This document shows, piece after piece, positions 49,361-59,995 of a stretch of 64,000 nucleotides of DNA. How positions within the stretch are numbered: position 1 is the first letter of the stretch; the number at the start of each line of letters is the position of its first letter. The translations under genes and the position numbers were made by a program. The notes beneath the pieces are model-generated. The model saw only the letters and a program-made list of their open reading frames with translations. It ran no database searches and was not told where the DNA came from. The stretch is taken from contig NC_052668.1 of the NCBI RefSeq assembly GCF_016802725.1, positions 16,039,001 through 16,103,000 of the forward strand, written 5' to 3'. The DNA comes from Solenopsis invicta. Lineage: Eukaryota; Arthropoda; Insecta; Hymenoptera; Formicidae.

Positions 49361-51521
49361 CAAAAGAGTTATATCAGTCAAAGTTCGAAATTTTGGAGTA
49401 AAAGTTTCTTTACGAATTTCTCCAAAATCTCTGTGTTCGGATAGCCCCTAGAAGAATTCTAACTTTTATCATAACGTATCGAATCGCTAAAGTGAAAAAC
49501 GAAAGAGTTATATCAGTCAAAGTACAAAATTTTTGAGTAAAACTATTTTTGCGAATTTCTCTAATATCTCTGTTCTGATAGCCCACCGAAGAGTTCTAAC
49601 TTTTATCACGAATGATCGAATCGCTAAAGTGAAAAACGAAAGACTTATATCAGTCAAACTTCGAAATTTTTGAGTAAAATTATTTTTGCGATTTTCTCCA
49701 ATATTTCTGTGTTTTGATAGCCCCCAGAAGAGTTCTAACTTTTATCATGATGGATCGAATCGCTAAAGTGAAAAACGAAAGACTTATATCAGACCAAAAT
49801 TTTTGAGAAAAATTTTTTTTGCGAATTTCTCCAATATTTCTGTGTTCTGATAGCCCCCAGAAGAGTTCTAACTTTTATCATGATGGATCGAATCGCTAAA
49901 GTGAAAAACGAAAGACTTATATCAGTCAGAGTTCGAAATTATTGAGTAAAATTTTTTTTGCGACTTTCTCCAATATCTCTGTGTTCTGATAGCCCCCAGA
50001 AGAGTATTTAATTTTTTCATGATGGATCGAATCGCTAAAGTGAAAAACGAAAGACTTATATGAGACCAAAATTTTTGAGAAAAATTTTTTTTGCGAATTT
50101 CTCCAATATTTCTGTGTTCTGATAGCCGCCAGAAGAGTTCTAACTTTTATCATGATGGATCGAATCGCTAAAGTGAAAAACGAAAGACTTATATCAGTCA
50201 AACTTCGAAATCTTTGAGTAAAATTATTTTTGCGATTTTCTCCAATATCTCTGTGTTCTGATAGCCCCCAGAAGAGTATTAATTTTTTTCATGATGGATC
50301 GAATCGCTAAAGTGAAAAACGAAAGACTTATATCAGACCAAAATTTTAGAGAAAAATTTTTTTTGCGAATTTCTCCAATATTTCTGTGTTCTGACAGCCT
50401 CCAGAAGAGTTCTAACTTTTATCATGATGGATCGAATCGCTAAAGTGAAAAACGAAAGACTTATATCAGACCAAAATTTTTGAGAAAAATTTTTTTTGCG
50501 AATTTCTCCAATATTTCTGTGTTCTGATAGCCCCCAGAAGAGTATTAATTTTTTTCATGATGTATCGAATCGCTAAAGTGAAAAACGAAAGACTTATATC
50601 AGACCAAAATTTTTGAGAAAAATTTTTTTTGCGAATTTCTCCAATATTACTGTGTTCTGACAGCCTCCAGAAGAGTTCTAACTTTTATCATGATGGATCG
50701 AATCGGTAAAGTGAAAAACGAAAGACTTATATTAGACCAAAATTTTTGAGAAAAATTTTTTTTGCGAATTTCTCCAATATTTCTGTGTTCTGATAGCCCC
50801 CAGAAGAGTTCTAACTTTTATCATGATGGATCGAATCGCTAAAGTGAAAAACGAAAGACTTATATCAGTCAAACTTCGAAATCTTTGAGTAAAATTATTT
50901 TTGCGATTTTCTCCAATATCTCTGTGTTCTGATAGCCCCCAGAAGAGTATTAATTTTTTTCATGATGGATCGAATCGCTAAAGTGAAAAACGAAAGACTT
51001 ATATCAGTCAGAGATCGAAATTATTGAGTAAAATTTTTTTTGCGACTTTCTCCAATATCTCTATGTTCTGATAGCCCCCAGAAGAGTATTAAATTTTTTC
51101 ATGATGGATCGAATCGCTAAAGTGAAAAACGAAAGACTTATATCAGTCAAACTTCGAAATCTTTGAGTAAAATTATTTTTGCGATTTTCTCCAATATCTC
51201 TGTGTTCTGACAGCCCCCAGAAGAGTATTAATTTTTTTCATGATGGATCGAATCGCTAAAGTGAAAAACGAAAGACTTATATCAGACCAAAATTTTTGAG
51301 AAAAATTTTTTTTGCGAATTTCTCCAATATTTCTGTGTTCTGACAGCCTCCAGAAGAGTTCTAACTTTTATCATGATGGATCGAATCGCTAAAGTAAAAA
51401 ACGAAAGACTTATATCAGACCAAAATTTTTGAGAAAAATTTTTTTTGCGAATTTCTCCAATATTTCTGTGTTCTGACAGCCTCCAGAAGAGTTCTAACTT
51501 TTATCATGATGGATAGAATCG
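49361..51521. repeat. AT-rich satellite array, left block
   Basis: Tandem monomers of about 133-139 bp share GAATCGCTAAAGTGAAAAAC, GACTTATATCAG, TTTCTCCAATAT and a conserved TCTGTGTTCTGA. The leftmost monomers (49361-49640) are the most diverged, as expected at an array edge. Roughly 16 monomers. Open frames inside are by-products of the repeat. Confidence 0.97.
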
Positions 51522-53934
51522 TGACGGCGGTCCTCAGGGATGCCAGAAAGGCCCTGAGGACCGCCATAACTCGGGCGAAGGCCGCGGCCTGGGAGGATAT
51601 GATCTCCGAGCTGGATCGCGACCCATGGGGCAGGCCATACTGTATATTGATGAAAAGGCTTCGCCCATGGGCGCCTCCAGTCTCGGAGACGCTGGACCCC
51701 CAGTTCCTCCGAAGGGTGGTGAACACACTGTTCCCCACCCGGGGGAGGGATATCCCGGAAAAGTCCGGCCCTCCCCCAGGATGGTCGGAGGAACTGGAGG
51801 TGTCCAGGCACGAAATGGTCGCGGCCTTCGCCCGAATAACTGGCAAAAAAGCGAAGGCGCCCGGGCCGGATGGCATCTATGCCAAAATCTGGGCCCGGGC
51901 ATCGCCTATCGTAGGGGAGGCACTTCGTGCCACGTACACGAAGTGCCTCCGGGAAGGTACCTTCCCCAGGAGGTGGAAGAGAGCCCGACTTGTCCTCCTT
52001 AAAAAGGAGGGCAAGCCCGCGGAGAGTCCCTCCGCGTACAGGCCCCTCTGTATGCTGGATGATGCGGGTAAGATCTTCGAGCGAATAATCGCTAACCGCA
52101 TCATCCGGCATATGGCCCGGAATGGTCCTGAACTGTCCCCCAAACAATACGGGTTCCGAGAGGCGCGATCGACAATTGACGCGATACGTCAGGTTCGGTC
52201 CCTCTCGGAATCCCTAACGGGGGACGGGATGGTGGCGTTGGCGATATCCCTGGATATCGCCAACGCCTTTAATAGTCTCCCCTGGGGCGAGGTGGTGGCG
52301 GCGCTGAGCGAGTACTTTCGCCTGCCGCCCTACCTCGTCGCCATCGTTCAGGACTATTTCCGGAATAGGGAGCTGGAGTTCCGCGACAAAGACGGACTCC
52401 AGCAGCGGAGGGACGTGTCATGTGGCGTTCCACAGGGGTCCGTGTTGGGCCCCCTTCTATGGAACGCCGCATACGACAAAGTGCTCCGCACGGCCCTCCC
52501 CCCCCCGCTGCTACGTCGTCGGCTACGCTGACGACACGTTCATAGTGGCGGGGGGGACCTCCTGTGGAGGAGCAGTTGCCAACGGCGACTGGGCAGTGTC
52601 CTGTGTCGTTGGTGCCATAAAAGGCCTGGGCCTGAGGGTGGCCCCGGAGAAGACAGAAGCCATATTCTTTCACGATGGCTCCTCCGGGGTACCGCCGCAG
52701 GCCTTCGTCCTGGTGGACAACACCCGTGTTCAGGTGGGTGCAACACTGAAGTACCTTGGGTTGCACCTGGACGATCGATGGGCCTTCGCTGATCACTTTG
52801 ACCAGCTGGCCCAGCGGTTGGGCAGGAGATTGAACGCCCTCAATGGGTTGATGCCCAACCTCCGGGGTCCGAGGGTGGGTGCTAGACGCGCGTACGCCCT
52901 CGCGATCATGTCCGGGGCTCTGTACGGAGCCCCGGTGTGGTTACGCGAGGCGCTGGCCAGCCGCCGCATCAAGAAGGTGTTGCACGATGTGCAGCGGCGG
53001 CTGGCGCGAAGGATAACGCGCGCGTTTCGCACCGCTCCCAACGCGGCAATCATGGCCCTGACGGGGCTCCCCCCGGCGGAGTACACGGCCGATGCCCTGG
53101 CGTGGACCTACGCCAGGGCAAAAGCCATCCGCCTTGAGGGGGGGGATAGTTACCCCCAGGGCCGCCGCGTTGCTACGGGAGAGGGCCCGTCGGCGGGTGA
53201 TGAGGTCATGGAAGAGGAACCTCATCGACAACCCGCCGGCGGCCGGATCTCGGATCTTGGAGGCCGTCCTACCACACCTGGACGAGTGGGTGGGCCGCCC
53301 GTTTGGCGGCTTGTCCTACAGGATGACACAGGTGCTCACCGGGCATGGTTGTTTTGGTGAGTACCTGTGCAGGATAAGGAGGGAGCCGACGACACAGTGC
53401 CACGACTGTGGCGCCGCCCGGGACTCCGCGCGGCACACGCTGGAAGAGTGTCCAGCGTGGGAAGAGCTGCGCGGAGTCTTGAGGGCCGAAGTGGGAGATG
53501 ACCTCTCCCTGCCGGCCATCATCAGTCAGATGGTCGGCAGGGAGAGCGCCTGGAAGGCGGTCTCCTCCTTCTGCGAGAGAGTCATGCTGCAGAAGGAGGA
53601 GGCCGAAAAGGTGCGGGAGCGTCAGCCTTGGGGTCGTATGCCCCCAGGCAACGCGAGGAACAGAAGGGGCGGCGGAGACGGGGGTCACGCTTCGTCTCGG
53701 CCCCCGCCCCGTCCGCCCCGACCGAGAAGAAGCGGCCCCCGCCCCCGGAGTTCCACCGGGCGGCGGCGGGGCAGAAGAGCCGTGGCGGTCGCCCCTCGCT
53801 CTCCACTATTGCGGTGGAGAGGGACGACGGCGACCGCCACAGGAATGATGAAATGGAGCGACCCTCCTCCATTGCGGCTGCCGGCCCAGCTTTCGGGACG
53901 CGCAGCCGTGGGAGGAGGGCAGCTCCCCATGTAA
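51522..53934 (+). pseudogene. Reverse transcriptase ORF2 remnant, two frameshifts
   Basis: Three frames cover ORF2. About 51522-52500 has RT motifs (SAYRPLCMLDDAGKIFERII, QYGFREARSTIDAI, SLDIANAFNSLPW, CGVPQGSVLGPLLWNAAYD). About 52505-53140 carries the catalytic YADDT and the thumb region. About 53140-53934 has the CHDCGAARDSARHTLEECPAW zinc-knuckle-like segment. The first break falls in a C run near 52496-52507 and the second in a G run near 53138-53146. It also lacks the upstream endonuclease. The breaks could be true decay or, because both sit in homopolymers, assembly errors. Confidence 0.9.
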
Positions 53935-54502
53935 GTGAGACCGGTGAGGCAAACCTGACTTAACGGACCGGGGGAGCGATCGCGCGTCACAATGTGCCAT
54001 CGCTCCCCCTCTAGCGCCTCGCCGGGGTGCTGGTGGGGGGAGGGGAAGGAACTCCATCCTACCTCTTCCCCGCCCCAAAACGGAGAAGAGTATGCCGCCG
54101 CGCCGGGCTAGTCCGGCGCGTAGGGGCCCGGGACCTCCGGCCGGGGGGCCGGACTCCCGTGTTTACCCCCGTAAACATCACAAGGGGAAGAGGCGGGGGA
54201 GGGCTGGTGTCCCTCTCCCCCGACCTTAGGCCGGCTTGGCCTCACGGCCCTGCCGGGGGACCCGCACCAGGGTGCCCCCCGGCGTGCTGAGTCGGCCTCA
54301 GCCGACCTGGTCCGGGGGGCTCCGGAAGCATGCTGTACGCGTTCCCGGAGTCCCCCCCAGTCAAGGACCTGATCTGGACACCCGGAGAGGTTTTAGTGGG
54401 TATGTCCTCGCCGACACGTTGTCGGCGGGGAAGAGCCCCACATAACCGCCAGGCCTCCCCCGGGGCCTGGGGTATGCGGTAACGCATTTCCTCTCCGTTA
54501 AC
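53935..54502 (+). other. 3' UTR of the non-LTR retrotransposon
   Basis: GC-rich, with no coding signal consistent with ORF2. It ends in a homopolymeric A tail, which supports target-primed insertion. Confidence 0.75.
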
Positions 54503-54750
54503 AAAAAAAAAAAAAAAAAAAGAATCGCTAAAGTGAAAAACGAAAGACTTATATCAGACCAAAATTTTTGAGAAAAATTTTTTTTGCGAATTTCTCCAAT
54601 ATTTCTGTGTTCTGATAGCCCCCAGAAGAGTTCTAACTTTTATCATGATGGATCGAATCGCTAAAGTGAAAAACGAAAGACCTATATCAGTCAAACTTCG
54701 AAATCTTTGAGTAAAATTATTTTTGCGATTTTCTCCAATATCTGTGTGTT

Positions 54751-55594
54751 CTGATAATCACCAGAAGAGTTCTAACTTTTATCATGATGAATCGAATCGC
54801 TAAAGTGAAAAACGAAAGACTTATATCAGTCAAACTTCGAAATCTTTGAGTAAAATTATTTTTGCGATTTTCTCCAATATCTCTGTGTTCTGATAGCCCC
54901 CAGAAGAGTATTAATTTTTTTCATGATGGATCGAATCGCTAAAGTGAAAAACGAAAGACTTATATCAGTCAGAGTTCGAAATTATTGAGTAAAATCTTTT
55001 TTGCGACTTTCTCCAATATCTCTATGTTTTGATAGCCCCCAGAAGAGTATTAAATTTTTTCATGATGGATCGAATCGCTAAAGTGAAAAACGAAAGATTT
55101 ATATCAGTCAAACTTCGAAATTTTTGAGTAAAATTATTTTTGCGATTTTCTCCAATATCTGTGTGTTCTGATAATCACCAGAAGAGTTCTAACTTTTATC
55201 ATGATGAATCGAATCGCTAAAGTGAAAAACGAAAGACTTATATCAGTCAAACTTCGAAATCTTTGAGTAAAATTATTTTTGCGATTTTCTCCAATATCTC
55301 TGTGTTCTGATAGCCCCCAGAAGAGTATTAATTTTTTTCATGATGGATCGAATCGCTAAAGTGAAAAACGAAAGACTTATATCAGTCAGAGTTCGAAATT
55401 ATTGAGTAAAATCTTTTTTGCGACTTTCTCCAATATCTCTATGTTTTGATAGCCCCCAGAAGAGTATTAAATTTTTTCATGATGGATCGAATCGCTAAAG
55501 TGAAAAACGAAAGATTTATATCAGTCAAACTTCGAAATTTTTGAGTAAAATTATTTTTGCGATTTTCTCCAATATCTGTGTGTTCTGATAACCA
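54751..55594. repeat. 417-bp higher-order repeat within the satellite
   Basis: The private variant CTGATAATCACCAGAAGAG occurs at 54751 and again at 55168. A related form, CTGATAACCAACAGAAGAG, occurs at 55585. The spacing is 417 bp each time, exactly three 139-bp monomers, and the intervening monomers share variants in the same order. Confidence 0.85.
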
Positions 55595-57120
55595 ACAGAA
55601 GAGTTCTAACTTTTATCATGATGGATCGTATCGCTAAAGTGAAAAACGAAAGACTTATATCAGTCAAACTTCGTAATCTTTGAGTAAAACTATTTTTGCA
55701 ATTTTCTCCAATATCTGTGTGTTCTGATAGCCTCCAGAAGAGTTCTAACTTTTATCATGATGGATCGAATCGCTAAAGTGAAAAACGAAAGACTTATATC
55801 AGTCAAACTTCGAAATCTTTGAGTAAAATTATTTTTGCGATTTTCTCCAATATCTGTGTGTTCTGATAGCCTCCAGAAGAGTTCTAACTTTTATCATGAT
55901 GGATCGAATCGCTAAAGTGAAAAACGAAAGTCTTATATCAGACCAAAATTTTTGAGAAAAATTTTTTTTGCGAATTTCTCCAATATTTCTGTGTTCTGAT
56001 AGCCCCCAGAAGAGTTCTAACTTTTATCATGATGGATCGAATCGCTAAAGTGAAAAACGAAAGACTTATATCAGTCAAACTTCGAAATCTTTGAGTAAAA
56101 TTATTTTTGCGATTTTCTCCAATATCTGTGTGTTCTCAAAGCCTCCAGAAGAGTTCTAACTTTTATCATGATGGATCGAATCGCTAAAGTGAAAAACGAA
56201 AGACTTATATCAGTCAAACTTCGAAATCTTTGAGTAAAATTATTTTTGCGATTTTCTCCAATATCTCTGTGTTCTGATAGCCCCCAGAAGAGTATTAATT
56301 TTTTCATGATGGATCGAATCGGTAAAGTGAAAAACGAAAGACTTATATCAGACCAAAATTTTTGAGAAAAATTTTTTTTGCGAATTTCTCCAATATTTCT
56401 GTGTTCTGACAGCCTCCAGAAGAGTTCTAACTTTTATCATGATGGATCGAATCGCTAAAGTGAAAAACGAAAGACTTATATCAGTCAAACTTCGAAATCT
56501 TTGAGTAAAATTATTTTTACGATTTTCTCCAATATCTGTGTGTTCTGATAGCCTCCAGAAGAGTTCTAACTTTTATCATGATGGATCGAATCGCTAAAGT
56601 GAAAAACGAAAGACTTATATCAGACCAAAATTTTTGAGAAGAATTTTTTTTGCGAATTTCTCCAATATTTCTGTGTTCTGACAGCCTCCAGAAGAGTTCT
56701 AACTTTTATCATGATGGATCGAATCGCTAAAGTGAAAAACGAAAGACTTATATCAGACCAAAATTTTTGAGAAAAATTTTTTTTGCGAATTTCTCCAATA
56801 TTTCTGTGTTCTGACAGCCTCCAGAAGAGTTCTAACTTTTATCATGATGGATCGAATCGCTAAAGTGAAAAACGCAAGACTTATATCAGTCAAACTTCGA
56901 AATCTTTGAATAAAATTATTTTTGCGATTTTCTCCAATATCTCTGTGTTCTGATAGCCCCCAGAAGAGTATTAATTTTTTTCATGATGTATCGAATCGGT
57001 AAAGTGAAAAACGAAAGACTTATATCAGACCAAAATTTTTGAGAAAAATTTTTTTTGCGAATTTCTCCAATATTTCTGTGTTCTGACAGCCTCCAGAAGA
57101 GTTCTAACTTTTATCATGAT

Positions 57121-59995
57121 GGATCGAATCGGTAAAGTGAAAAACGAAAGACTTATATCAGACCAAAGTTTTTGAGAAAAATTTTTTTTGCGAATTTCTC
57201 CAATATTTCTGTGTTCTGATAGCCCCCAGAAGAGTGTTAATTTTTTTCATGATGTATCGAATCGCTAAAGTGAAAAACGAAAGACTTATATCAGACCAAA
57301 ATTTTTGAGAAAAATTTTTTTTGCGAATTTCTCCAATATTTCTGTGTTCTGATAGCCCCCAGAAGAGTTCTAACTTTTATCGTGATGGATCGAATCGCTA
57401 AAGTGAAAAACGAAAGACTTATTTCAGTCAAACTTCGAAATCTTTGAGTAAAATTATTTTTGCGATTTTCTCCAATATCTCTGTGTTCTGACAGCCCCCA
57501 GAAGAGTATTAATTTTTTCATGATGGATCGAATCGGTAAAGTGAAAAACGAAAGACTTATATCAGACCAAAATTTTTGAGAAAAATTTTTTTTGCGAATT
57601 TCTCCAATATTTCTGTGTTCTGATAGCCCCCAGAAGAGTATTAATTTTTTTCATGATGTATCGAATCGCTAAAGTGAAAAACGAAAGACTTATATCAGAC
57701 CAAAATTTTTGAGAAAAATTTTTTTTGCGAATTTCTCCAATATTTCTGTGTTCTGACAGCCTCCAGAAGAGTTCTAACTTTTATCATGATGGATCGAATC
57801 GCTAAAGTGAAAAACGAAAGACTTATATCCGACCAAAATTTTTGAGAAAAATTCTTTTGCGAATTTCTCCAATATTTCTGTGCTCTGATAGCCCCCAGAA
57901 GAGTTCTAACTTTTATCGTTATGGATCGAATCGCTAAAGTGAAAAACGAAAGACTTATATCAGTCAAACTTCGAAATCTTTGAGTAAAATTATTTTTGCG
58001 ATTTTCTCCAATATCTCTGTGTTCTGATAGCCCCCAGAAGAGTATTAATTTTTTTCATGATGGATCGAATCGCTAAAGTGAAAAACGAAAGACTTATATC
58101 AGTCAAACTTCGAAATCTTTGAGTAAAATTATTTTTGCGATTTTCTCCAATATCTCTGTGTTCTGATAGCCCCCAGAAGAGTTCTAACTTTTATCATGAT
58201 GGATCGAATCGCTAAAGTGAAAAACGAAAGACTTATATCAGACCAAAATTTTTGAGAAGAATTTTTTTTGCGAATTTCTCCAATATTTCTGTGTTCTGAC
58301 AGCCTCCAGAAGAGTTCTAACTTTTATCATGATGGATCGAATCGCTAAAGTGAAAAACGAAAGACTTATATCAGTCAAACTTCGAAATCTTTGAGTAAAA
58401 TTATTTTTGCGATTTTCTCCAATATCTCTGTGTTCTGATAGCCCCCAGAAGAGTTCTAACTTTTATCATGATGGATCGAATCGCTAAAGTGAAAAACGAA
58501 AGACTTATATCAGACCAAAATTTTTGAGAAAAATTTTTTTTGCGAATTTCTCCAATATTTCTGTGTTCTGACAGCCTCCAGAAGAGTTCTAACTTTTATC
58601 ATGATGGATCGAATCGCTAAAGTGAAAAACGCAAGACTTATATCAGTCAAACTTCGAAATCTTTGAATAAAATTATTTTTTGCGAATTTCTCCAATATTT
58701 CTGTGTTCTGACAGCCTCCAGAAGAGTTCTAACTTTTATCATGATGGATCGAATCGCTAAAGTGAAAAACGAAGGACTTATATCAGTCAAACTTCGAAAT
58801 TTTTGAGTAAAATTATTTTTGCGATTTTCTCCAATATCTCTGTGTTCTGATAGCCCCCAGAAGAGTATTAATTTTTTTCATGATGGATCGAATCGCTAAA
58901 GTGAAAAACGAAAGACTTATATCAGACCAAAATTTTTGAGAAAAATTTTTTTTGCGAATTTCTCCAATATTTCTGTGTTCTGACAGCCTCCAGAAGAGTT
59001 CTAACTTTTATCATGATGGATCGAATCGCTAAAGTGAAAAACGAAAGACTTATATCAGACCAAAATTTTTGAGAAAAATTTTTTTTGCGAATTTCTCCAA
59101 TATTTCTGTGTTCTGATAGCACCCAGAAGAGTTCTAACTTTTATCATGATGGATCGAATCGCTAAAGTGAAAAACGAAAGACTTATATCAGTCAAACTTC
59201 GAAATTTTTGAGTAAAATTATTTTTGCGATTTTCTCCAATATCTCTGTGTTCTGATAGTCCCCAGAAGAGTATTAATTTTTTTCATGATGGATCGAATCG
59301 CTAAAGTGAAAAACGAAAGACTTATATCAGACCAAAATTTTTGAGAAAAATTTTTTTTGCGAATTTCTCCAATATTTCTGTGTTCTGACAGCCTCCAGAA
59401 GAGTTCTAACTTTTATCATGATGGATCGAATCGCTAAAGTGAAAAACGAAAGACTTATATAAGACCAAAATTTTTGAGAAAAATTTTTTTTGCGAATTTC
59501 TCCAATATTTCTGTGTTCTGACAGCCTCCAGAAGAGTTCTAACTTTTATCATGATGGATCGAATCGGTAAAGTGAAAAACGAAAGACTTATATCAGACCA
59601 AAGTTTTTGAGAAAAATTTTTTTTGCGAATTTCTCCAATATTTCTGTGTTCTGATAGCCCCCAGAAGAGTGTTAATTTTTTTCATGATGTATCGAATCGC
59701 TAAAGTGAAAAACGAAAGACTTATATCAGACCAAAATTTTTGAGAAAAATGTTTTTTGCGAATTTCTCCAATATTTCTGTGTTCTGATAGCCCCCAGAAG
59801 AGTTCTAACTTTTATCGTGATGGATCGAATCGCTAAAGTGAAAAACGAAAGACTTATTTCAGTCAAACTTCGAAATCTTTGAGTAAAATTATTTTTGCGA
59901 TTTTCTCCAATATCTCTGTGTTCTGACAGCCCCCAGAAGAGTATTAATTTTTTCATGATGGATCGAATCGGTAAAGTGAAAAACGAAAGACTTAT
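57121..59995. repeat. Segmental duplication inside the satellite (~2.43 kb spacing)
   Basis: Rare variants recur in the same order about 2434-2435 bp apart: GACCAAAGTTTTTG (57161 and 59596), AGAGTGTTAAT, ATCGTGATGG, and GACTTATTTCAG (57416 and 59851). This indicates duplication of a block of about 18 monomers, or of part of one. Confidence 0.8.

Larger units (their letters stand above)
51522..54520 (+). mobile_element. 5'-truncated non-LTR retrotransposon (R1-clade-like) inserted in satellite
   Basis: GC-rich 3-kb insertion in AT-rich satellite DNA. It starts within ORF2 upstream of the reverse transcriptase, runs through the RT and a C-terminal zinc-knuckle region, has a 3' UTR of about 0.55 kb, and ends in about 18 A (54503-54520). 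The flanks share GAATCG (51516-51521 and 54522-54527), or AGAATCG counting an ambiguous A, as a target-site duplication. The satellite phase resumes exactly after the insertion. ORF1 and the endonuclease are absent, so this is a dead copy. The clade assignment is by eye. Confidence 0.92.

Noticed and set aside
49040..49381. 113-codon Met/Ala/Ile-rich minus-strand frame
   Set aside because: It is a translation of the GCCATCATC minisatellite.
53092..54487. Multiple + and - strand frames in the GC-rich end of the retrotransposon
   Set aside because: Apart from the ORF2 C-terminus (to 53934) these are GC-driven open frames in the 3' UTR or shadows on the opposite strand.
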